DNA of 64,000 nt from NCBI RefSeq assembly GCF_902859805.1, contig NZ_CADIKC010000014.1, positions 62,001 through 126,000 on the forward strand, written 5' to 3'. Origin of the DNA: Paraburkholderia sediminicola (GTDB taxonomy: Bacteria; Pseudomonadota; Gammaproteobacteria; Burkholderiales; Burkholderiaceae). This document shows positions 33,332 to 41,975 of this stretch, in pieces. The notes beneath the pieces were generated by a model that did no database searches, was not told the origin of the DNA, and saw nothing but the letters and a program-made list of their open reading frames with translations. The position numbers and the translations under genes are program-made. Positions within the stretch are counted from its first letter, which is position 1; every line of letters begins with the position of its first letter.

Positions 33332-36323
33332 GTTGACGTGCTCCTTCGCTGTCGTAGAACACCGAGCTGGTGACCTTGGCTGCAATCTGCCTGCCGCTCG
33401 CGAGCGGAATCGTGACCGTTTCGCCGATCTTGTCGAGACCGCCCTTCACTACCGCCATTGCAATCGAACGCTTCAGGATCGGGCTGTAATAGCTCGACGT
33501 GACATGGCCGAGCATCGGTGCGGTATCGCCTTGGAACGGACCCGCGACGATCTGCGAGCCTTCTGGGATCACGAACGACGGATCGTCCGCGAGCAGCCCG
33601 ACCAGTTGCTTACGCCCCGCCTTCGCCGTATCCGAACGCGTCAATGAACGCTTGCCGAGAAAGTCTTTCGACTTCGCGACCAGGCCGCCCATGCCGAGAT
33701 CGTACGGCGTCATCGACCCATCTGTGTCCTGGCCGACGATGATGTATCCCTTCTCAGCACGCAGCACGTGCATGGTTTCCGTGCCATACGGCGTGATGTC
33801 GAATTCCGCGCCTGCGGCCATCAACGCTTCCCACACCGCGCGCCCTACGTTCGCGGGCACGTTCACTTCATAGGCGAGCTCGCCCGAGAAGCTGATGCGC
33901 ATCACGCGCGACGCCGCGCCTGCCACGGTGCCTTCGCGATAGCTCATGAACGGGAACGTCGCGTTTGCAAAGTCGATGTCGTGGCAGACCTTCTGCAAGA
34001 CCTTGCGGCTGTTCGGACCGACCACCGCAAACGTCGCCCAATGATCCGTCACGGAAGCAAGCCGCACCCGCATGTCCGGCCACTCGGTTTGCAGCCAGCG
34101 TTCGAGCCACGTCAGCACGCGTGCCGCGCCGCCCGTGGTGGTCGTCATCATGTAGTGCTGGTCGGCAAGACGCACGGTCACGCCGTCGTCGAAGATCATG
34201 CCGTTTTCGTCGAGCATCAGGCCATAACGGCACTTGCCGACTTCCAGCTTGCTCCATGGATTCGTGTAGACCCAGTTCAGCAGCTTCGCCGCATCGGGGC
34301 CCTGGATGTCGATCTTGCCGAGCGTCGAGGCGTCGAGAATGCCGACGCTCGTACGCACCGCCAGAGACTCACGCGCGACAGCGGCGTGCATATCCTCGCC
34401 CGGCTTCGCGAAATACCAGGGGCGTTTCCAGTTGCCGACGTCCTCGAATGCCGCGCCGTTTTCCACATGCCATTCGTGCACTGCGGTCTTGCGCACCGGA
34501 TCGAGAAACTCACCCAGCTCGCGGCCGGCAAACGTGCCGAACGTCACCGGCGTGTAGTTCGGACGGAACGTCGTCGTGCCGGTTTCGGGAATCGTCTTAC
34601 CGAGCGCCTGCGCCAGAATCGCCATGCCGTTGATGTTGCCGAGCTTGCCCTGATCGGTGCCGAAACCCATCGCCGTATAGCGCTTTACGTGCTCGACCGA
34701 TTCGAAACCTTCGCGCGCCGCGAGAAAAATATCCGCTGCCGACACGTCGTTCTGGAAGTCGACGAACTGCTTCGGCCCGCGCGTTGCAAGTTCGCGGCCG
34801 CCGACGAGCCACAGCGGCTGCATCTTCGTTTCGCTAACCTCGGCCACGTGCACCGGATTCGGCCGCGCAACGATGTGACCCGCTGCACGCGCCGCCTCGA
34901 CACCGGCGTCGACTGCGAAGCGAATCCCCTGTCCCAGCGTGAAATCCCCGGCACACGCGCCAACGCTCGTCTCGGCTTGCATCGCCTTGCCCGGCACGAA
35001 ACAGGCCTTGTCGTCATGCCAGTGCGCCTTGCCGCCCGATTGCGCGAACAGATGCAGCACCGGGCTCCAGCCGCCGGACATCGCGAGCAGATCGCAGGGC
35101 AGCTCGCCCTGCTTCGCCCCGACCTGTCCGTTCGAATACGACGCGACTTCGACCGAGGCAACCCGCAGCTTGCCGTGCGCTGCCGTCACAACCACACCGT
35201 TCATGACCTTGACGCCATAGCGCCGCGCGAGGGCGGGCAGCGTGCCTCTCGATTCGCCCGCGCGCGGATCGATGACCGTCACCTGGGCACCGGCTGATTT
35301 CAGATCGAGCGCGCATTGATAGCCATCGTCGTTGTTCGTGAACACGACAGCATTGCGGCCCGGCAGCACCGCATAGCGATGCAGATAAGTCGAAACAGCC
35401 GAGGCCAGCATCACACCCGGCAGGTCGTTGTTGCCGAACACGATCGGCCGCTCATGCGCGCCGGTTGCGAGAATCACGCGTTTCGCGCGGATCTTCCACA
35501 TCAGTTCGCGCGTACCCTTTCTCTGCGACACCGGCAGATGTTCGGTGAGCCGCTGCGTGACCGTGACGAGGTTGTGGTCCTGATAACCGAATGCGGTGCT
35601 GCGGCACAGGATCTTCACATCCGGCATCTGCCGCAGTTCGTCCTCGATCTTGTGGACCCATTGCAGTGCCGGTTTGCCGTCAACCTCCGCGCGGCACGAG
35701 AGCAGCGAACCGCCGAGTTCCGGCTGATCGTCGATCAGCGTCACGCGTGCGCCGGACAATGCTGCCGCATGCGCGGCCGCCAGCCCCGTCGGGCCACCGC
35801 CGACCACCAGCACGTCGCAATGCGCAAAGCACTTGTCGTAGCGGTCCGCATCGGTTTGCTCCGGCGCCTTGCCGAGGCCGGCAGCGTCGCGAATCACTTC
35901 CTCATATTTCGGCCAGAATTTGCGCGGCCACATGAAGGTCTTGTAGTAGAAGCCGGCCGGAATAAAGCGGGCGAACTTCTGGTTGATCGCCATGCGGTCT
36001 TTTTCGATGCTCGGCTGCGCGTTCACGCTGGTCGCGACGAGTCCCTGGTACAACTCCACTTCAGTCGCACGCGCGTTCGGTACCGTGTACGCGCCGGTTT
36101 CGAGCTGCACGACTGCATTCGGCTCTTCCACGCCCGCCGTCACGATGCCGCGCGGCCGGTGGTACTTCCAGCTGCGCGCCACGAAGTGTTCGCCGTTCGC
36201 GAGCAACGCGGACGCGAGCGTGTCGCCCTGATAGCCCTGCAACTTGCGCCCGTTGAACGTGAAATTCAGTACGATCGCGCGATTGATGCGCCCGCCGCTG
36301 GGGAGTCGATCTTTCTGGCTCAT
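33321..36323 (-). CDS. soxA: Sarcosine oxidase, alpha subunit
   Basis: Large subunit of 1000 residues. A small N-terminal ferredoxin-like [2Fe-2S]-fold domain (about 20-110, without a visible cluster Cys set) precedes an NAD-binding domain (DVLVVGGGPTGLAAAHAAALSGARV at about 170-195; ILATGAHERPIVFGNNDLPGVMLASAV). The C-terminal GcvT-like half carries the folate site (ARESLAVRTSVGILDASTLGKIDI; YEVNVPANVGRAVWEALMAAG). It overlaps soxD upstream by ATGA and soxG downstream, giving the classic soxBDAG order. Cytoplasmic, with FAD/FMN in the holoenzyme. Confidence 0.96.
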   Translation of the reverse strand: MSQKDRLPSGGRINRAIVLNFTFNGRKLQGYQGDTLASALLANGEHFVARSWKYHRPRGIVTAGVEEPNAVVQLETGAYTVPNARATEVELYQGLVATSVNAQPSIEKDRMAINQKFARFIPAGFYYKTFMWPRKFWPKYEEVIRDAAGLGKAPEQTDADRYDKCFAHCDVLVVGGGPTGLAAAHAAALSGARVTLIDDQPELGGSLLSCRAEVDGKPALQWVHKIEDELRQMPDVKILCRSTAFGYQDHNLVTVTQRLTEHLPVSQRKGTRELMWKIRAKRVILATGAHERPIVFGNNDLPGVMLASAVSTYLHRYAVLPGRNAVVFTNNDDGYQCALDLKSAGAQVTVIDPRAGESRGTLPALARRYGVKVMNGVVVTAAHGKLRVASVEVASYSNGQVGAKQGELPCDLLAMSGGWSPVLHLFAQSGGKAHWHDDKACFVPGKAMQAETSVGACAGDFTLGQGIRFAVDAGVEAARAAGHIVARPNPVHVAEVSETKMQPLWLVGGRELATRGPKQFVDFQNDVSAADIFLAAREGFESVEHVKRYTAMGFGTDQGKLGNINGMAILAQALGKTIPETGTTTFRPNYTPVTFGTFAGRELGEFLDPVRKTAVHEWHVENGAAFEDVGNWKRPWYFAKPGEDMHAAVARESLAVRTSVGILDASTLGKIDIQGPDAAKLLNWVYTNPWSKLEVGKCRYGLMLDENGMIFDDGVTVRLADQHYMMTTTTGGAARVLTWLERWLQTEWPDMRVRLASVTDHWATFAVVGPNSRKVLQKVCHDIDFANATFPFMSYREGTVAGAASRVMRISFSGELAYEVNVPANVGRAVWEALMAAGAEFDITPYGTETMHVLRAEKGYIIVGQDTDGSMTPYDLGMGGLVAKSKDFLGKRSLTRSDTAKAGRKQLVGLLADDPSFVIPEGSQIVAGPFQGDTAPMLGHVTSSYYSPILKRSIAMAVVKGGLDKIGETVTIPLASGRQIAAKVTSSVFYDSEGARQHVE

Positions 36324-36646
36324 GGTGCCTTGCCCTCGTGTGCCTTGTCTTGTGCATTAGCCTCGATGCTGTCCATCGCGAGCAGCGGACGTTCGAACGT
36401 CTCGTAGCCCTGGATCTCGTAGCTCACGGTGTCGCGCTGGGCCTTGAACCAGCGGCGGCATCCTTGCGCATGCATCCATTGCTCGCGATGCACGCCGCGC
36501 GAATTCTTGCGCATGAACAGGTAGTCACCCCATTCCTTGTCGGTGAGCTTGTCGGTGTCGAGCGGACGTGCAATATCCGCTTCGCCGCCGCAGGAAAATT
36601 CGGTTTCGGCGCGTGGCCCGCACCATGGGCATTCGATCAGCAGCAT
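36320..36646 (-). CDS. soxD: Sarcosine oxidase, delta subunit
   Basis: Small structural subunit of 108 residues with a zinc-binding N-terminus: Cys6 and Cys9 in CPWCG. TEFSCGGEADIARP follows, and WGDYLFMRKNSRGVHREQW(M/H) and GCRRWF are family-typical. The start at 36646 has GGGAGAA about eight bases upstream. Its stop overlaps the soxA start by four bases. The 78-bp gap to soxB contains two hairpins. Confidence 0.94.
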   Translation of the reverse strand: MLLIECPWCGPRAETEFSCGGEADIARPLDTDKLTDKEWGDYLFMRKNSRGVHREQWMHAQGCRRWFKAQRDTVSYEIQGYETFERPLLAMDSIEANAQDKAHEGKAP

Positions 36647-36665
36647 CTGGTTTTTCTCCCGTGTC

Positions 36666-36717
36666 GACCAGAGTTGGCGCTTTAACGCCTTACTCTGGTC
36701 CCATGCAACTTGTTGCA
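36666..36717 (-). repeat. Two hairpins in the soxB-soxD gap
   Basis: GACCAGAGT (36666-36674) pairs with ACTCTGGTC (36692-36700), enclosing a second stem GGCG/CGCC. Next to it is the palindrome TGCAAC-TT-GTTGCA (36704-36717), which begins seven bases after the soxB stop in the direction of transcription. They may adjust the ratio of SoxB to SoxDAG by stabilising the upstream message. That role is inferred. Confidence 0.5.
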
Positions 36718-36724
36718 AAGAGCG

Positions 36725-37969
36725 TTAGTGGGCAACAGCAGCAGCGCCGTGCTCGTCGATCAGATGGCCGGTATAAAACCGGTCCAGCGAGAACGGCGCG
36801 TTCAGCGGATGCGGCTCGTCCTTCGCGATCGTGTGCGCATAGGCCCAACCCGAACCTGGCGTCGCCTTGAAGCCGCCCGTACCCCAGCCGCAATTGAAAT
36901 AAAGCCCTTTCACATCGGTCTTGCTGATGATCGGGCACGCATCCGGTGATACGTCCACAATGCCGCCCCACTGGCGGTTCATCCGCACCCGCGAGAACAC
37001 CGGGAACATTTCGACAATCGCTTCGAGCGTGCCTTCGATGATCTGGAAACTGCCGCGCTGGCCGAATCCCGTGTACTGATCGACGCCCGCGCCGATCACC
37101 AGATCGCCCTTGTCGGACTGGCTGATGTACGCGTGCACCGCGTTCGACATCACCACCGTGTTGACGACCGGTTTGATCGGCTCAGAGACCAACGCCTGCA
37201 ACGGATGGCTCTCCAAAGGCAATCGGATACCCGCCATGTCAGCGAGCGACGACGTATTCCCCGCCGCGACCACCGCGACTTTCTTCGCCTTGATGAAACC
37301 CTTGGTGGTATCCACGCCCACCACCTGACTGCCGTCGCGGCGAATCCCCGTGACCTGGCAGTTCTGCACGATATCGACACCATGTTGATCCGCGCCGCGT
37401 GCGAAGCCCCACGCCACCGCATCGTGGCGAGCCACACCGCCGCGGCGTTGAATCGACGCCCCGAGCACCGGGTAGCGGCTGTTCAGATTGATGGTCGGCT
37501 CGATTTCCTTGATCTGCTCCGGCGTGAGGAACTCCGCATCCACGCCGTTCAGCCGGTTTGCATTCACGCGGCGTTCGGTGTCGCGCACGTCCTGCAATGT
37601 GTGCGCGAGGTTCATCACGCCGCGCTGGCTGAACATCACGTTGTAGTTCAGGTCTTGCGAGAGACCTTCCCACAGCTTCATCGCCTTCTCGTAGAGCGCG
37701 GCCGATTCGTCCCACAGGTAATTCGAGCGCACGATGGTCGTATTGCGCGCGGTATTGCCGCCGCCGATCCAGCCCTTCTCCAGCACGGCGATATTGCGCA
37801 CGCCATGCTCTTTCGCGAGGTAATAGGCAGTGGCGAGGCCATGCCCGCCGCCCCCGACGATCACGACGTCGTATTCACGCTTAGGCTCCGGGCTCTTCCA
37901 CTGACGCTCCCAGTTCTCGTGATACGACATCCCGTTGCGCAACAGGCTGAATATCGAATAGCGGCTCAT
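36725..37969 (-). CDS. soxB: Sarcosine oxidase, beta subunit
   Basis: FAD/FMN-carrying catalytic subunit of 414 residues, DAO-type. The dinucleotide motif is DVVIVGGGGHGLATAYYLAKEHG near residues 34-56; ERGWIGGGNTARNTTIVRSNY-like sequence follows, and the covalent-flavin family segment around VDVSPDACPIISKTDVKGLYFNCGWGTGGFKATPGSG is near the C-terminus. It lies 47 bp downstream of sdaA on the same strand, so sarcosine oxidation and serine deamination are probably co-transcribed. Confidence 0.96.
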   Translation of the reverse strand: MSRYSIFSLLRNGMSYHENWERQWKSPEPKREYDVVIVGGGGHGLATAYYLAKEHGVRNIAVLEKGWIGGGNTARNTTIVRSNYLWDESAALYEKAMKLWEGLSQDLNYNVMFSQRGVMNLAHTLQDVRDTERRVNANRLNGVDAEFLTPEQIKEIEPTINLNSRYPVLGASIQRRGGVARHDAVAWGFARGADQHGVDIVQNCQVTGIRRDGSQVVGVDTTKGFIKAKKVAVVAAGNTSSLADMAGIRLPLESHPLQALVSEPIKPVVNTVVMSNAVHAYISQSDKGDLVIGAGVDQYTGFGQRGSFQIIEGTLEAIVEMFPVFSRVRMNRQWGGIVDVSPDACPIISKTDVKGLYFNCGWGTGGFKATPGSGWAYAHTIAKDEPHPLNAPFSLDRFYTGHLIDEHGAAAVAH

Positions 37970-38015
37970 TGTTGGTCCTTTGGGTCCTGTTGTTACTCTT
38001 TGATTCTCAACTTGT

Positions 38016-39410
38016 TCAACACTCGATGACGTTCACGGCGAGGCCGCCGCGCGACGTCTCCTTGTATTTGGTCTTCATATCCGCGCCGGTTTCGCGCATC
38101 GTCTTGATCACGTTGTCGAGCGACACGTAGTGCTGGCCGTCGCCCTTCATCGCCATGCGGGCGGCGTTCAGCGCCTTGATCGCGCCCATCGCGTTGCGTT
38201 CGATGCAGGGAATCTGCACGAGGCCGCCGACCGGATCGCAGGTCATGCCGAGGTTGTGTTCCATGCCGATTTCAGCGGCGTTTTCCACTTGCGTCGGCGT
38301 GCCGCCCATCACGGCGGCGAGCGCCGCGGCGGCCATCGAGCACGCAACGCCGACCTCGCCCTGGCAGCCCACTTCAGCGCCGGAGATCGAGGCGGTTTCC
38401 TTGTAGATGATGCCGATCGCCGCGGCCGTCAGCAGGAACGTGACGATGCCCTCGTCGTTCGACGCATGCATGAACTTCACGTAGTAATGCAGCACCGCGG
38501 GAATTACGCCGGCCGCGCCATTAGTCGGCGCCGTGACGACACGCCCGCCCGCGGCGTTTTCTTCGTTCACGGCCATCGCGTAGAGGTTGACCCAGTCGAG
38601 CATCGACAGCGGATCGCGCAGCGATTCTTCCGAGCGCGAGCGCAATTGCGCGCACAAGTCGGCGGCGCGGCGCTTCACGTGCATCGGGCCGGGCAACTCG
38701 CCACGCACCTTGCAGCCGCGTTCAACGCAGGCGGACATGGCACGCCAGATCGTCAGCAGCCCTTCGCGCACTTCCTGTTCGGGACGCGACGCGCATTCGT
38801 TGCGCAGCGTGATCTCGGCGATCGACAAACCCGTTTCGCGGCAGACGCGCATCAGATCGTCGCCGGTGCGAAACGGGTACGGCACGTCCGCGCCGGCGCG
38901 CAGACCATTGACGCGGTCGCCTTCGCGGTTGATCACAAAGCCGCCGCCGATCGAGTAATACTCCTTCTCCACCAGCAGCTGGCCGTTTTCGTCGAAGGCC
39001 TGAAAACGCATGCCGTTCGGATGCACGATGCTCGAGCCCGGCGCGCCCGGCATCAGCTTGCGAAAGAAGCCGAGCTGCTCGCGCTCGTCGAATTTGACCG
39101 GATGCTTGCCGAGCAGCACTAGTTGCTTCGTTTCACGAATCGCCTGCAGGCGCGGTTCGATCACGTCCGGGTCGATCAGATCGGGCAGATTGCCTTCGAG
39201 GCCGAGCAGCACCGCCTTGTCCGTGCCATGCCCTTTGCCAGTCGCGCCGAGCGAGCCGAACAGCTCGACCTTGACGCGGCGCACGAAGCCCAGCAGATTG
39301 GCGTCTTCGATATGCGAGGCGAAGCGGCACGCAGCGATCATCGGCCCGACGGTGTGCGAGCTGGAGGGACCGATGCCGATCTTGAACAGATCGAAGACGC
39401 TGACGTTCAT
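38016..39410 (-). CDS. sdaA: L-serine ammonia-lyase
   Basis: [4Fe-4S] L-serine dehydratase converting serine to pyruvate and ammonia, the exit step of betaine catabolism. Single-chain form of 464 residues: the N-terminal beta-domain (SVFDLFKIGIGPSSSHTVGPM) is followed by the alpha-domain with the cluster cysteines (GCQGEVGVACSMAAA, MTCDPVGGLVQIPCIERN). It is the first gene before soxBDAG. Divergent from a GlxA-type regulator, it carries a tandem 21-bp-spaced operator-like element at 39580-39613. Confidence 0.95.
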   Translation of the reverse strand: MNVSVFDLFKIGIGPSSSHTVGPMIAACRFASHIEDANLLGFVRRVKVELFGSLGATGKGHGTDKAVLLGLEGNLPDLIDPDVIEPRLQAIRETKQLVLLGKHPVKFDEREQLGFFRKLMPGAPGSSIVHPNGMRFQAFDENGQLLVEKEYYSIGGGFVINREGDRVNGLRAGADVPYPFRTGDDLMRVCRETGLSIAEITLRNECASRPEQEVREGLLTIWRAMSACVERGCKVRGELPGPMHVKRRAADLCAQLRSRSEESLRDPLSMLDWVNLYAMAVNEENAAGGRVVTAPTNGAAGVIPAVLHYYVKFMHASNDEGIVTFLLTAAAIGIIYKETASISGAEVGCQGEVGVACSMAAAALAAVMGGTPTQVENAAEIGMEHNLGMTCDPVGGLVQIPCIERNAMGAIKALNAARMAMKGDGQHYVSLDNVIKTMRETGADMKTKYKETSRGGLAVNVIEC

Positions 39411-39751
39411 GACGTGCCTTATACGTTGCTGCGATACCAGGATTAGCTGGATTAGCTGGGTTGGCGGGTTTGGCTTGAACTAGTCCCTATTGCACCGCAC
39501 GTCAAATTGAACCGATAGAATAAAAACGGCATGACAGTGGGATAGTGGCGTCAAGCGGGCCGCCGGCCAAGCGCGGCGGCGCATTTGCGATGAGTTCTGA
39601 CGCATTTGCGACAGGCGCGGACGTTGCGGCTGGCGATGCTGATGTCACGGCTGAATGCCCCCCGCGAATGACCCGGTCATTCGCCTGATGAAGCGGCCGT
39701 CATCCCCGGTGCTATGCTTGTTTCAACCCTTTTCCCTTGCTGGCTGCATGC
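39411..39751. promoter_or_regulatory. 341-bp divergent control region, sdaA-sox operon / GlxA regulator
   Basis: There is no gene here. The main visible element is the tandem repeat at 39580-39613 described separately. An AT-richer stretch at 39511-39530 on the sdaA side may hold core promoter elements, but no convincing -35/-10 pair can be named. Confidence 0.5.
39580..39613 (-). promoter_or_regulatory. Tandem CGCATTTGCGA direct repeat, 21-bp spacing, upstream of sdaA
   Basis: The 11-mer CGCATTTGCGA occurs at 39580-39590 and again, identically, at 39601-39611, where it continues into CA to give TTGCGACA, the core seen at choV. The period of exactly 21 bp (two helical turns) and the orientation match AraC-type tandem half-sites. 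It lies 170-203 bases upstream of sdaA and about 140 bases upstream of the divergent regulator. Confidence 0.65.
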
Positions 39752-40834
39752 ATGAATTCCGCTGAACCGCTTCCCCTTCAATCGATCGACGGCACCTCGA
39801 AGCAACGCATCCGCTTCGGCATCATCCTGCTGCCGAACTTCACGCTGACGGCGTTCTCGGGTTTCGTCGACCTGTTGCGCCTGTCCGCGGACGAAGGCGA
39901 CTTCAGCAAACCCGTGCGCTGTTCGTGGAGCGTGATAGGGGAAACCCTCGCTCCTGTGCGCGCCAGTTGCGGGATCCAGATCACGCCGTGGGAAACGTTC
40001 GACAACGCTGAACCGTTCGACTACGTCGTGGTGGTTGGCGGCCTGCTGCATTCGGGGCCGGCCGCCAACGATGCGACGCTGGCCTTCATCCGCCGCGCCG
40101 CCGCCACCGATGCAACGCTCGTCGGCATGTGCACCGGCGTGTTCTCGCTGATGCGCGCAGGCGTGCTGGAAGGCCACCGCATCTGCGTGAGCTGGTTTCA
40201 CTACTGGGATTTCATCGAGCGTTTTCCGGCGGTCAACGAGGAGGCCTTGGTGGCGGATCGGCTATTTGTGATCGACCGTCGGCGCATTACGTGTTCCGGT
40301 GGGCGGGCGTCGATCGACGTGGCGGCCGCGATTCTGCTGCGCCACTTTGAAACCGCCACGGTGCAGAAGGCGTTGCGGATTCTGCTGGTGGACGATATGC
40401 AGAAGGGCAATGCGCCGCAGCCGCATCCCCCGGGGTTGGCGCCTGCCGCGCATCCGAAGGTGAAGCGCGCGATTCTGCTGATGGAGCAGCATGTGGGGCG
40501 ATCGCTATCGCTCGATGAACTGGCGCGCAAACTTGATCTGTCGCCGCGTCAGCTCGAAAGGCTGTTCAAGGCGCAAACCGGTAAGGCGCCGCAGGCCTAT
40601 GCGAAGCAGGTGCGTTTGCGCACTGCCGCCTGGCTGCTGACGAGTTCGGATAAAACGGTGGCGGATATCGCGTCGAGTTGCGGCTTTTCCGATGCCTCGC
40701 ATCTGGGCCGCGAATTCCGCAAGCAGTTCGGTTTGCCGCCGATGATGTACCGCGAGCAACGCGGTACGGCGGCTGAAGTGGATGACGGCTCAGGCTATGA
40801 CGAAACCTTTCCGGGGCGGGCTCAGGCGATCTGA
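39752..40834 (+). CDS. GlxA/AraC-family regulator divergent from sdaA-sox
   Basis: Regulator of 360 residues. The N-terminal DJ-1/PfpI-like sensor domain (about 20-195; VVVVGGLLHSGPAAND, VGMCTGVFSLMRAGVLEGHRIC) is followed by an AraC DNA-binding domain (about 245-345; LARKLDLSPRQLERLFKAQTG, CGFSDASHLGREFRKQFGLPP). It is more diverged from the other two GlxA-type proteins here than they are from each other. Divergence from sdaA-soxBDAG points to sarcosine, dimethylglycine or serine as ligand. It could be a SouR-like or GbdR-like protein. MNSAEPLP (39752) is taken as the start. Confidence 0.85.
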   Translation: MNSAEPLPLQSIDGTSKQRIRFGIILLPNFTLTAFSGFVDLLRLSADEGDFSKPVRCSWSVIGETLAPVRASCGIQITPWETFDNAEPFDYVVVVGGLLHSGPAANDATLAFIRRAAATDATLVGMCTGVFSLMRAGVLEGHRICVSWFHYWDFIERFPAVNEEALVADRLFVIDRRRITCSGGRASIDVAAAILLRHFETATVQKALRILLVDDMQKGNAPQPHPPGLAPAAHPKVKRAILLMEQHVGRSLSLDELARKLDLSPRQLERLFKAQTGKAPQAYAKQVRLRTAAWLLTSSDKTVADIASSCGFSDASHLGREFRKQFGLPPMMYREQRGTAAEVDDGSGYDETFPGRAQAI

Positions 40835-40878
40835 GCGCGCTGTTTGTTGATTCGTTGTCCGGGTCTGGCAGTCCCGCA

Positions 40879-40902
40879 TTCGCGCCGCCGGAGCGGCGCG
40901 AA
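40879..40902. terminator. Hairpin between convergent GlxA regulator and choX
   Basis: A 10-bp perfect stem has arms at 40879-40888 and 40893-40902 (core CGCGCCGC / GCGGCGCG) and a 4-nt loop. It is very GC-rich and lacks a T-run, so it is a likely but not textbook bidirectional terminator. Confidence 0.55.
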
Positions 40903-40931
40903 CGCTAAACCAAACTCTCAACCTTCAACCT

Positions 40932-41867
40932 TCATTTCCCCGCAACATAGGCCTTCACCGCAGGCAACCCATCCTTCCCATCAAAGGTCTTCACGCCGGC
41001 AAGCCACTTGTCGAGCACAGCCGGATTCGCCTTCAGCCAATCCTTCGCTGCTTTGTTCGGATCCGTCTTGTTCATGATCGGCAGCATCACGTGGTTCTCG
41101 ATATCCGTCGTGAACTGCAGGTTCGACACCAGCTTCGCGACGTTCGGGCAACGCGCCGAGTAATCGTTCGGTGTAACCGTCAGTACTTTGGCTTCGCCGT
41201 AGTTCGGGCCGAACACGTCGTCACCGCCGGAGAGGTAATCGATCTTCATCTGCACGTTCATCGGATGCGGTTCCCAACCGAGGAACACGATCGGCTTCTT
41301 GTCGCGAACCGCGCGATTCACTTCGACCAGCATACCCGCCTCGCTCGACTCCACCAGCTTGAACTTGCCAAGACCGTACTGGTTGCTGTCGATCATCTTC
41401 TTGATCAGCGCATTGCCGTCGTTACCAGGTTCGATGCCATAGATTTTGCCGTCGAGCTTGTCGTAGTTCTTCGCAATGTCGGCGAAGGTTTTAATACCCG
41501 CCTGATACGCGTAGTCCGGCACGGCCAGCGTGTATTTCGCTCCCGTCAGGTTCGGCGTAGGCAGCACGGTGAGCTGGCCGGCCTTCCTGAACGGATCGAT
41601 CATCGGGTCCATGGTCGGCGACCAGTAGCCGAGGAACACGTCGATCTGCTTGCTCTTCACACCCGCAAAGGTGATCGGCACCGAAGCGATGGTTTTGGTC
41701 GGCTTGTAGCCGAGTCCTTCCAGCACGGTCGAAGCGAGACCGGTCGTCGCCGCGATATCGGTCCAGCCGACATCGGCGAACCGGACGTCCCGGCAGGTGG
41801 CAGGTTCCGCTGCAAGGACAGATGACACCGACAGCGCGCACAACGACGCAGCCCACAAACGTTTCAT
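40932..41867 (-). CDS. choX: Choline ABC transporter substrate-binding protein
   Basis: Periplasmic choline-binding protein of 311 residues. It has a signal peptide (1-20, ending VLAA-EPA) and the quaternary-ammonium cage pattern W35 (GWTDI), W82 (GYWSP), Y119 (PDYA) and W198 (GWEPH). It is the last gene of choV-choW-GlxA regulator-choX, separated from the regulator by 108 bp. MKRLWAAS (41867) has AAAGGGAA upstream and begins a proper signal peptide; the longer frame does not. It is a close paralogue of the protein at 6556-7509. Confidence 0.92.
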   Translation of the reverse strand: MKRLWAASLCALSVSSVLAAEPATCRDVRFADVGWTDIAATTGLASTVLEGLGYKPTKTIASVPITFAGVKSKQIDVFLGYWSPTMDPMIDPFRKAGQLTVLPTPNLTGAKYTLAVPDYAYQAGIKTFADIAKNYDKLDGKIYGIEPGNDGNALIKKMIDSNQYGLGKFKLVESSEAGMLVEVNRAVRDKKPIVFLGWEPHPMNVQMKIDYLSGGDDVFGPNYGEAKVLTVTPNDYSARCPNVAKLVSNLQFTTDIENHVMLPIMNKTDPNKAAKDWLKANPAVLDKWLAGVKTFDGKDGLPAVKAYVAGK

Positions 41868-41975
41868 GGCGTTCCCTTTGGGTGATTGATGCTTTACTGG
41901 TTTTAATAATCGGATTTTCAAAGTACGACTTCTTGCGCCGACTTCATTGACGTCAACTCACTCATGCAGATTCAC

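Noticed and set aside
33768..35297. Plus-strand open frame of 509 codons opposite soxA
   Set aside because: Antisense shadow of the 1000-residue soxA gene, with no family resemblance.
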